Shown here piece by piece: positions 1 to 5,713 of a stretch of 6,536 bases of DNA (positions within the stretch are counted from its first letter, which is position 1; every line of letters begins with the position of its first letter). The notes beneath the pieces are model-generated. The model was not told the origin of the DNA and did no database searches. It saw only the letters and a program-made list of their open reading frames with translations. Location: assembly GCA_003663175.1 (NCBI GenBank), contig QMZM01000060.1, positions 1 to 6,536 of the forward strand, written 5' to 3'. Source of the DNA: Candidatus Altarchaeales archaeon. Its GTDB lineage: Archaea > Altiarchaeota > Altiarchaeia > IMC4 > QMZM01. A program made the translations under genes and the position numbers.

Positions 1-480
1 GCGTTACAAACACAAAGAGATAGCTCTACGGTATTGAATAACCCCGCCCAACATGAACACTCCCAAATCCAAAATGGGGACGGATGGCTGGCTATGGTGG
101 AGCCCTCGCATGGTGAGAGTTGATTTTGGTGAATAGTGGTTTGTACCAACTCCGATTCAAAGTTGGGTTTTTTAGGGAAGGAATTAATAATTACTCCAGT
201 CGATTTCCTTGTCCTCTCTCGGTGTGTACTTGAACTTATCTTTCTCGGAGCTGTTTTATCAGCCGATCCAATCTTTGGCGGGTTCGTTCCCCACATAGTT
301 AAACACATCATCATTGAGAAGGGGATCACCCATTCGGAACGGAGCGGGATAGATCGCCCGAAGGAGTATCTGGGGAGCGATTTTATCTCGTGATACTCGG
401 AGATTAACTATTTTTGCCCCAGAGTCGCATTCTGTTAGTTATGGTATTGATACGAGAAGTGAAAGGTATCAAAAATCCCT
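1..480. other. Region without a convincing gene; possible decayed mobile element
   Basis: No frame on either strand gives a recognisable protein. A plus frame from GTG 136 to 393 is open for 85 codons, but it has no family resemblance, no visible ribosome site and a composition unlike the neighbouring genes. On the minus strand, one frame is open from about 433 down to 262 and contains the phrase PAPFRMGDPLLNDDVFNYVG. It is stopped by TGA-TAA (261-256) and reopens through KFKYTPREDKEIDWSNY before a TAA at 186-184. The second phrase loosely recalls the N-terminal region of some archaeal IS5-like transposases, which often carry a DWSxY-type motif. That is memory-based inference, not a match. 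At the left edge, plus frame 1 is open to a TGA at 121-123 and could be the tail of a truncated gene. I see no terminal inverted repeats or target-site duplication, and no tRNA, SRP RNA or RNase P RNA signature. Confidence 0.25.
447..472. terminator. Hairpin downstream of the mevalonate cluster
   Basis: A perfect 7-bp inverted repeat, TTGATAC (447-453) and GTATCAA (466-472), encloses a 12-nt loop. It lies 63-88 nt beyond the stop codon of the DUF35 gene. On the minus strand the bases entering the hairpin are T-rich (GGATTTTTGATACC). Archaeal terminators depend mainly on U-runs rather than hairpins, so termination is only a possible role. Confidence 0.25.
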
Positions 481-483
481 GCC

Positions 484-502
484 CATCAAATGAATTTTGA
501 TG
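484..502. terminator. Short hairpin after the DUF35 gene
   Basis: A perfect 7-bp inverted repeat, CATCAAA (484-490) and TTTGATG (496-502), has a 5-nt loop and lies 33-51 nt past the DUF35 stop codon. Read on the minus strand, it is followed after about 8 nt by a run of five T. Position, hairpin and T-run together suggest the 3' end of the operon transcript. The stem is AT-rich and weak. Confidence 0.3.
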
Positions 503-534
503 ATTTATTGGATGCGCCGCATTTATCACTTAAT

Positions 535-939
535 CTACTCTCTCTTGACTCTAAATTTATATGCATATCTTATAATTCCCGAATCACCATCGGCGATTAC
601 CTTCCTAAATACCATCTCCACCTTCCTACCGATTTCAATATCCTCGGGTTTAGAATCCACAATCTGTGCCGTCAATAATGGTCCCTCATCTAATTTTATC
701 ACCGCCAGGACATATGGCTTCATAAACTCAAATCCCTTTGGGGGAGAATGAACGATCGTATATGAGTAAATCTCACCATTTCCAGAGAACTTAAACTCCT
801 TGATCTTGGCGCCTCTCCTGCAATTTGGACATAGCTGTCTCGGAGGAAAGAACTTCTCCCCACAGCTTCTACATTCTGTTCCAAGCAGGGTGTATCTTCT
901 TGGTATTAACCGCCAATGTAATGCAATCCCCTTTGCCAT
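535..939 (-). CDS. DUF35 zinc-ribbon/OB-fold protein, partner of thiolase and HMG-CoA synthase
   Basis: This 134-residue protein has the usual length for a DUF35 protein. The N-terminal helix (about 1-20) leads into a rubredoxin-like zinc ribbon with Cys23, Cys26, Cys37 and Cys40 (CRSC...CPNC). An OB-fold follows from about residue 46 to 125, including the family-typical GEIYSYTIVH stretch and GPLLTAQIVD. In a methanogen complex of known structure, the DUF35 protein bridges thiolase and HMG-CoA synthase and helps form a shared CoA-binding site, so acetoacetyl-CoA passes between enzymes. No catalytic role is expected. The ATG lies 2 nt after the thiolase TAA, and a GAGAG stretch inside the end of the thiolase gene can serve as a weak ribosome site, which implies translational coupling. 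It is the last gene of the cluster. The assignment is firm from the motif and context. Confidence 0.93.
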   Translation of the reverse strand: MAKGIALHWRLIPRRYTLLGTECRSCGEKFFPPRQLCPNCRRGAKIKEFKFSGNGEIYSYTIVHSPPKGFEFMKPYVLAVIKLDEGPLLTAQIVDSKPEDIEIGRKVEMVFRKVIADGDSGIIRYAYKFRVKRE

Positions 940-941
940 TT

Positions 942-2102
942 TTATCTCTCTAAGATATGAACTACGGAGGTTGCACCGGAACCACCAACATTATGTATCA
1001 AACCAATTTCTGCATCATCAACCTGTCTCCTTCCCGCTCTTCCTGTGAGTTGTAGAACCGCCTCCACCGCCTGCGCAATTCCAGTGGCCCCGACTGGGTG
1101 CCCCTTCGCTTTTAAGCCACCGGATGGATTTATCGGTATACTACCATCTAATGCCGTCTCACCATCTTCAGTTATTTTTCCACCATTGCCGAATTCACAA
1201 AAACCGAGGGCTTCAATTGCCATTATCTCTGCTATTGAGAAGCAATCATGAACCTCCGCAAAATCGATGTCCTTTGGTTTTATTTTTGCCTGTTCATATG
1301 CATTTCTAGCGGCAATTACGGATGAATTAATTCTGGATAGGCTTTTTCTGTCATGAAGTGCTATTGTGTCTGTTGCCAGTGCAGATGCAGAAATCCATAC
1401 GACTTCATCGCTAAGTTTCTTAGCCTTTTCTTCGCTTGCGAGGATTACTGCCGATGCGCCATCCGTAATTGGTGAGCAGTGCAGTAATCTCAATGGGTCT
1501 GCAACGATCGGCGAATTCATTACATCTTCTATGGAAACCTCAAATTGGAATTGGGCATTTGGATTTAGTGTCGCATTGTGATGGTTCTTAACAGAAACCA
1601 TCGATATTTGCTCAATTGTTGTTCCATACTCAAACATGTGTCTCCTGGTCATCAATGCATATAATGCAGGGAAAGTAACACCTTTAAATGCCTCCCATTC
1701 TTGGTCACCAGCACCCATGAGATTTATCATTGCAGATTCTGTGGAGACATCCGTCATCTTCTCAACACCACCTGCAACGACTATATCAAATAAACCAGAT
1801 TTTATTGCTATATACGCTTCTCTTAATGCCAATCCGCCACTCGCACATGCTGCCTCAACCCTCGTTGCCGGGATTCCAGAAAGTCCAGCATAATCTGCAA
1901 CTAATGCTGAGATATGTTCCTGTTCTGCAAATAATCCCGGAGACATTGAGCCGATGTAGAGAGCCTCTATATCCTTACCATCTATTCCAGCATCTGTAAT
2001 TGCCTTTGTTCCAGCCTCTGTGATCAAATCCCTAAAACTGTAATCCCATAATTCACCGAATTTTGTGCTTCCAACACCAATAATCCCAACCCTTTTTGGC
2101 AT
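942..2102 (-). CDS. Acetyl-CoA acetyltransferase (archaeal acetoacetyl-CoA thiolase)
   Basis: This 386-residue enzyme is predicted to condense two acetyl-CoA into acetoacetyl-CoA, the first step of the mevalonate route. It is cytosolic. The start MPKRVGIIGVGSTKFGE is the standard thiolase opening. The nucleophile is Cys86 in EAACASGG. Further active-site stretches are HDCF (His285), GGLKAKGHPVGATG with His335, and HNVGGSG (370-376). The HDCF motif, in place of the NEAF of bacterial and eukaryotic thiolases, marks the archaeal/SCP2-like subgroup. Full length, with no frameshift. Because it lies between HMG-CoA synthase and DUF35, it is very likely the biosynthetic thiolase of the channelling complex rather than a fatty-acid-degrading one. 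It starts 32 nt after the synthase stop, with no visible Shine-Dalgarno sequence, while the downstream junction is only 2 nt. A different acyl-CoA substrate cannot be excluded from sequence alone. Confidence 0.93.
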   Translation of the reverse strand: MPKRVGIIGVGSTKFGELWDYSFRDLITEAGTKAITDAGIDGKDIEALYIGSMSPGLFAEQEHISALVADYAGLSGIPATRVEAACASGGLALREAYIAIKSGLFDIVVAGGVEKMTDVSTESAMINLMGAGDQEWEAFKGVTFPALYALMTRRHMFEYGTTIEQISMVSVKNHHNATLNPNAQFQFEVSIEDVMNSPIVADPLRLLHCSPITDGASAVILASEEKAKKLSDEVVWISASALATDTIALHDRKSLSRINSSVIAARNAYEQAKIKPKDIDFAEVHDCFSIAEIMAIEALGFCEFGNGGKITEDGETALDGSIPINPSGGLKAKGHPVGATGIAQAVEAVLQLTGRAGRRQVDDAEIGLIHNVGGSGATSVVHILER

Positions 2103-2124
2103 TTTATTAAATTTTTCAAAGATT

Positions 2125-2133
2125 TATTTTTAA
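2125..2133 (-). promoter_or_regulatory. Possible internal TATA box before the thiolase gene
   Basis: The 32-nt gap between HMG-CoA synthase and thiolase is almost pure A/T. On the minus strand it carries TTAAAAATA, centred about 27 nt upstream of the thiolase ATG. That is the normal archaeal distance from TATA box to transcription start, so initiation here would give a leaderless or nearly leaderless thiolase transcript, consistent with the lack of a Shine-Dalgarno sequence. The box could also be chance in an AT-rich spacer. Confidence 0.3.
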
Positions 2134-2134
2134 T

Positions 2135-3190
2135 TCATTTCTGTAATTTTACACCCTTTATCTTACCCTTCAATTTTGCGTATACTGAATAATCTATATA
2201 TTCCTTATCCTCCATAAATTTCTTAACGGTTTTTTTATTTCTCCTTCTCTCATTCTCCTTTTTCACCTTTATTATGAATGCGTCGCTGCCCGCGCCAGAG
2301 CCATATGACACGGCAAGTATTAGATTCCCAGATACCGCATCATCTAATATGTTGGCTAAACCTATTAATGTCGAGCCAGAATATGTATTTCCAATGTATG
2401 GCGTTACTAAGCCCCTCATCACCTGCTCCCTCTTAAATCCCAAGATTCTTGCCACTCTTAACGGAAATTTACCATTTGGCTGATGAAAGACAACATAATC
2501 AAAATCCTCAGGCTTTAGGTCATTTCGTTCCATTATCCCGCTGGCGGCACTTATAACATGCCTAAAATACGCTGGCTGTCCAGTGAATCTTGCGCCATGA
2601 CTTGGAAATTCCTGACCCTCTCTTCTCCAGAAGTCCGGCGTGTCGGTTGTGAATGAATATGTATCAATTATTTCTGCGATTAATTTCTCTCTTCCGATTA
2701 TATATGCTCCACCACCGGCAGATGCCGTGTACTCAAGTGCATCTCCCGGTTTTCCCTGGGCGGTGTCTGCACCAATTGCGAGACCATATCTTATCATCCC
2801 CAGTGCAACGAGACCCATACATGTCTGGATTGCGGCGGTTCCGGCCTTGCATGCAAATTCATAATCTGCCGCTGTTAGTTCTGATGTCGCTCCTATCGCC
2901 GCGGCAACAATTGTTGATGTTGGTTTTACTACATATGGATGGGACTCTGAGCCAACATATATTGCTCCAATATCACTTGGGTTTATTTTAGAGTGCTGAA
3001 TCGCATTTCTTGCACATTCAACTGATATCGTTGCAGTATCTTCATCTAATGCCGGAACGCTCTTCTCGTACACCATCAATGAATTGGAAATACTTTCTGC
3101 ATTGGCTCCCCAAACCCTGGCGATCTCATCTACCCTTATCCTATACCGAGGTATATAAACACCATAGCCTATAATTCCTATCCCCTTCAT
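2135..3190 (-). CDS. Hydroxymethylglutaryl-CoA synthase (archaeal type)
   Basis: This 351-residue enzyme is predicted to join acetyl-CoA with acetoacetyl-CoA to give HMG-CoA, the committed precursor of mevalonate and archaeal isoprenoid lipids. The thiolase-fold catalytic set is complete: Glu82 in GSESHPYVVKPT (general acid/base), Cys114 in EFACKAGT (acyl-enzyme nucleophile) and His236 in VVFHQPNGKFP. The glycine-rich SYGSGAGSDAF stretch near the C-terminus is also present. The start MKGIGIIGYGVYIPRYR matches the family opening. A basic tail rich in Lys/Arg (about 309-351) follows the core, as in archaeal homologues. The length is normal for archaeal enzymes and shorter than eukaryotic ones. 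The ATG lies 2 nt after the regulator's TAA, so the two genes are surely co-transcribed and probably translationally coupled. Identification is firm; KAS III-like enzymes share the fold but lack this exact Glu/Cys/His context. Confidence 0.95.
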   Translation of the reverse strand: MKGIGIIGYGVYIPRYRIRVDEIARVWGANAESISNSLMVYEKSVPALDEDTATISVECARNAIQHSKINPSDIGAIYVGSESHPYVVKPTSTIVAAAIGATSELTAADYEFACKAGTAAIQTCMGLVALGMIRYGLAIGADTAQGKPGDALEYTASAGGGAYIIGREKLIAEIIDTYSFTTDTPDFWRREGQEFPSHGARFTGQPAYFRHVISAASGIMERNDLKPEDFDYVVFHQPNGKFPLRVARILGFKREQVMRGLVTPYIGNTYSGSTLIGLANILDDAVSGNLILAVSYGSGAGSDAFIIKVKKENERRRNKKTVKKFMEDKEYIDYSVYAKLKGKIKGVKLQK

Positions 3191-3192
3191 CG

Positions 3193-3903
3193 TTATCTCA
3201 ATCTATTTAGATTCTCTATCAATTCTTCTTCTGTTCTTAATCTGGAAACAACTAATGGAATTTTCTCCGATTTTGCAATCTTTACCGCAAGTTTATCAAC
3301 CTTATTCGGATGAAGACCATGCAGGGCTATGAGCCTCGGTCTCGGCTTCGTGACCTTTATTGCGATCATTGGAGACCTACCGAGATGAACCTTTGTAAAG
3401 ATGAGTGCTCTATCTGGTGTTAAGCCATACAACTTAACAAATTCATTCTGGGACATTTCAAGAATTGCCCTTATAGAATCAATCACGGTATATCCCCACA
3501 GCTCGATATCTCTTAGGTTATTCCCAGCGATTACCTTGCCATGGATCGTATTTATAAAATCGATACAATTTATTGGGGATAGAAATTCCCTAATGCTAAG
3601 TATGGCCCCCTCCCCCTTTTCCATTTCTGAGAATTTTTCAATGAGTTCACTACTATACCCAAAATTTTCTGACAGAAGTGCCTTCACGAATCTTCTCACA
3701 AATTCAACCCCCGGGGATTTTCTTCTACCACCTTCGTAGTCAGAGATTACCGATGGCGATATATTCAATGAAGTTGCGATCTCTCTCTGCCTTATTCCAA
3801 ATATCTCTCGCCATTTCCTCATCACTTCTCCTGGTTTATCTGACATAACGATCTCACCAGCAATATTCCTCGCCAATGGTTCCATACCTTTAGTTTTTCC
3901 CAT
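3193..3903 (-). CDS. XRE-type helix-turn-helix transcriptional regulator
   Basis: This 236-residue protein has an N-terminal Cro/C1-type DNA-binding domain. The helix-turn-helix spans about 27-77, with QREIATSLNISPSVISDYEGGRR (39-61) as the two key helices and SPSVISDY as the recognition segment. A linker of about 78-125 joins a C-terminal domain (about 130-236) with a mixed alpha/beta pattern, including GRSPMIAIKVTKPRPRLIALHGL. I cannot assign that domain a ligand; it may be a sensor or a dimerisation module. It resembles archaeal regulators found beside HMG-CoA synthase in methanogens. As first gene of the operon, 2 nt ahead of the synthase, it is likely to regulate the cluster and itself. 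The start at 3903 gives a seven-residue extension before Met7; Met7 or Met20 are alternatives because no Shine-Dalgarno sequence precedes 3903. A TATA box and tandem repeat lie just upstream. Confidence 0.85.
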   Translation of the reverse strand: MGKTKGMEPLARNIAGEIVMSDKPGEVMRKWREIFGIRQREIATSLNISPSVISDYEGGRRKSPGVEFVRRFVKALLSENFGYSSELIEKFSEMEKGEGAILSIREFLSPINCIDFINTIHGKVIAGNNLRDIELWGYTVIDSIRAILEMSQNEFVKLYGLTPDRALIFTKVHLGRSPMIAIKVTKPRPRLIALHGLHPNKVDKLAVKIAKSEKIPLVVSRLRTEEELIENLNRLR

Positions 3904-3930
3904 ATTTTTCTTTAGATATTTTTCTTTAGA
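3903..3930. repeat. Tandem 14-nt repeat at the regulator start, possible operator
   Basis: Two exact, adjacent copies of TATTTTTCTTTAGA (plus strand) occupy 3903-3916 and 3917-3930; the minus-strand unit is TCTAAAGAAAAATA. The proximal copy overlaps the regulator's start codon by one base, and the distal copy covers the start site predicted from the TATA box at 3943-3950. Direct repeats about one and a third helical turns apart at such a place suit a repressor site, perhaps for the gene's own product. A simple slippage duplication is the alternative. Confidence 0.45.
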
Positions 3931-3942
3931 ATTCTTAATTAA

Positions 3943-3950
3943 TATTTAAA
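3943..3950 (-). promoter_or_regulatory. TATA box of the regulator/mevalonate operon
   Basis: On the minus strand this reads TTTAAATA, close to the archaeal TATA consensus. It is centred about 43 nt from the regulator ATG and would place the transcription start near 3921, giving a leader of about 20 nt. The surrounding DNA is very AT-rich, with palindromes TTAATTAA (3935-3942) and ATTTAAAT (3944-3951), so the exact box is uncertain. Confidence 0.5.
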
Positions 3951-3982
3951 TTATCTTATTTAATCTTTGATGAATTTCTAAA

Positions 3983-3991
3983 CTAATAAAT
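3983..3991 (+). promoter_or_regulatory. Possible TATA box of the PIN-ATPase gene
   Basis: CTAATAAAT lies about 45 nt upstream of the PIN-ATPase ATG. Initiation about 25 nt further on would fall near 4012, inside the palindrome at 4008-4025. The match to the consensus is modest and other AT-rich stretches nearby (around 3955-3963) are possible instead. Confidence 0.3.
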
Positions 3992-4007
3992 TGTTGGAGT
4001 AGAAAAC

Positions 4008-4025
4008 GTTAAATGTCGATTTAAC
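4008..4025. promoter_or_regulatory. Perfect palindrome before the PIN-ATPase gene, possible operator
   Basis: GTTAAAT (4008-4014) and ATTTAAC (4019-4025) are exact reverse complements separated by GTCG. The palindrome ends 6 nt before the start codon and covers the likely transcription start. Symmetry and position suit the binding site of a dimeric regulator. A short leader-RNA hairpin that limits translation is also possible. Confidence 0.4.
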
Positions 4026-4031
4026 TGGAAA

Positions 4032-5615
4032 ATGAAGGTTAAGATTGTACCGGATACATCAATAATTGTTGATGGCAGAATATCCGAAATCCTAAACGAG
4101 TTTAGGGATGGTGCGGAGATAATAATCCCGGAGGTTGTGATTTCAGAACTTGAATTTCAGGCAAACCGTGGAAGAGAGACCGGATTTGATGGTCTAAATG
4201 AATTGATCTCCCTAAGAAGAATCTCAGAGGAATCGAATGGAAAATTCTCAATGAGATTCTATGGAAAGTCCCCGGAGATAGAGGAGATAAAATTTGCAAG
4301 GTCTGGGAAATTGGATGAATTGATAAGGAGGGTTGCAGAGGAGAACGGCGCCATTCTTATAACGAGTGACAAGGTTCAGGCACTGACATCGGAGATAAAG
4401 GGAATAAGAGTCAAGTATATTGGACCAAAAATAAGGGAGATAAGGCCAAGGATATTTGACCTTTTTGATGATATAACAGCATCAATCCATATGAAGGAGA
4501 ATACTCCGATACTCGCAAAGAAGGGAAGGGTTGGGGATTTTAGATTGGTTGAGATCCACGAAAGGGTATCAAGGGAAGAGATAGAGAGATATGCAAAGGA
4601 AATCATTGAGAGGGCTCATTCCGATCCAAGTGGTAAGATTGAGATGGAAAAGAAGGGCGTGACAATAGTTCAGATATCCGAATATAGAATTGTAATCGCA
4701 AGACCACCATTTAGCGATGGTCTCGAGATAACTGCTGTGAGACCATTGGTAAAGACGAAACTCTCAGACTATAATTTATCAAAAAGATTGCTGAATAGAT
4801 TGGAGAAGATGGCGGAGGGAATATTTGTTGCTGGTCAACCTGGGGCCGGAAAGACAACCTTTGTTCAGGCGTTGGCTGAATTTTATATGCAAAAGGGAAA
4901 GATTGTAAAGACCATGGAGCATCCAAGGGATCTGCAGGTGCCAGATATAATAACGCAGTATTCTCCATTGGAGGGCTCCATGGAAAATACCGGCGATGTT
5001 CTCGTTCTTGTGAGACCAGATTATACGATATTTGATGAGGTAAGGAAGACATCTGACTTCAAGGTATTTGCAGATATGCGCCTTGCCGGGGTGGGTATGA
5101 TCGGAGTAACTCATGCGAACAAGGCTATTGATGCGATTCAGAGATTGATAGGTAGGGTTGAATTGGGGGTTATTCCGCACATCGTAGATACTGTAATCTT
5201 TATAGAGGCGGGCAAGATAAAGGAGGTATATGAATTGAGAATGAATGTCAAGATTCCTCACGGCATGAGAGAGGCAGACTTGGCAAGACCTGTTATTGAG
5301 GTCATTGACTTTGAAACCGAAAGACCATTATATGAGCTCTATTCCTATGGCGAAGAGGTGGTTGTGATTCCAATAAAGGAAAAATTGAGAAGGTCAAGAG
5401 TTCCCGAAGAGGTTGAAATTTCTATAACAAAAAAGCAGATAATTCTAAAATCAAGAATCTTCAGAAATGAAATTGTGAAGGTATTTGCAGATAATGAATA
5501 TCTCTTCAATGCTAAGGTAAACAGGGCGGGGAACATAAAGATAAAGAGGAACACATCAAATGGAAAAACACTTCTTGCAATGATAAAAACTGGAAAGAAG
5601 ATTCTAATAAAATAG
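4032..5615 (+). CDS. PIN domain - ATPase - KH domain protein (PilT/VirB11-like ATPase fold)
   Basis: This complete 527-residue protein has three parts. The N-terminal PIN nuclease domain (about 1-140) keeps the four acidic metal ligands: Asp8 in PDTS, Glu39 in ISELE, Asp95 in KLDE and Asp113 in TSDK. A middle linker (about 141-240) precedes a secretion-type RecA-fold ATPase with Walker A GQPGAGKTT (268-276), Walker B-like IFDE (Asp335, Glu336) and a His-box GVTHAN (His361). The C-terminal 65 or so residues, basic and strand/helix alternating, fit the KH-like RNA/DNA-binding domain of this family. A Sulfolobus relative, PINA, is reported as a hexameric ATPase acting on Holliday junctions; whether that applies here is inference. 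No membrane segments are present, so a pilus motor role is unlikely. It is transcribed away from the mevalonate operon and appears to stand alone. Only a weak GGA precedes the ATG. Confidence 0.92.
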   Translation: MKVKIVPDTSIIVDGRISEILNEFRDGAEIIIPEVVISELEFQANRGRETGFDGLNELISLRRISEESNGKFSMRFYGKSPEIEEIKFARSGKLDELIRRVAEENGAILITSDKVQALTSEIKGIRVKYIGPKIREIRPRIFDLFDDITASIHMKENTPILAKKGRVGDFRLVEIHERVSREEIERYAKEIIERAHSDPSGKIEMEKKGVTIVQISEYRIVIARPPFSDGLEITAVRPLVKTKLSDYNLSKRLLNRLEKMAEGIFVAGQPGAGKTTFVQALAEFYMQKGKIVKTMEHPRDLQVPDIITQYSPLEGSMENTGDVLVLVRPDYTIFDEVRKTSDFKVFADMRLAGVGMIGVTHANKAIDAIQRLIGRVELGVIPHIVDTVIFIEAGKIKEVYELRMNVKIPHGMREADLARPVIEVIDFETERPLYELYSYGEEVVVIPIKEKLRRSRVPEEVEISITKKQIILKSRIFRNEIVKVFADNEYLFNAKVNRAGNIKIKRNTSNGKTLLAMIKTGKKILIK

Positions 5616-5649
5616 ATTACTCAAGAATCCAATGCATCATGATATGAAT

Positions 5650-5663
5650 GGAAAGTTTATAAA
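5650..5663 (+). promoter_or_regulatory. BRE and TATA box of the truncated membrane-anchored gene
   Basis: A purine-rich GGAAAG (5650-5655) directly precedes TTTATAAA (5656-5663), the arrangement of an archaeal BRE/TATA pair. Transcription would start near 5685, giving a leader of roughly 25-30 nt before the ATG at 5714. This is the clearest promoter in the window and shows the next gene is independent of the PIN-ATPase gene. Confidence 0.6.
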
Positions 5664-5713
5664 TTTGTAGTCATAATCTTTTATTATGTGGTAAAAAAAT
5701 TTATGTCCCGAGA

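Noticed and set aside
278..294. A T-arm-like GGCGGGTTCGTTCCCCAC that suggested a tRNA
   Set aside because: The flanking stem does not pair fully, and no acceptor stem, D-arm or anticodon arm can be placed upstream.
136..393. An 85-codon plus-strand frame starting at GTG
   Set aside because: It has no recognisable family, no ribosome site and no promoter, and the opposite strand is also largely open in the same codon register, so it is probably chance or part of degraded sequence.
2653..2991. A 112-codon plus-strand frame opposite HMG-CoA synthase
   Set aside because: It lies wholly inside a gene with a complete catalytic motif set on the other strand and has no family character of its own.
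4779..5261. A 160-codon minus-strand frame opposite the PIN-ATPase gene
   Set aside because: It is antisense to the Walker A, Walker B and His-box region of a well-supported gene and shows no motif.
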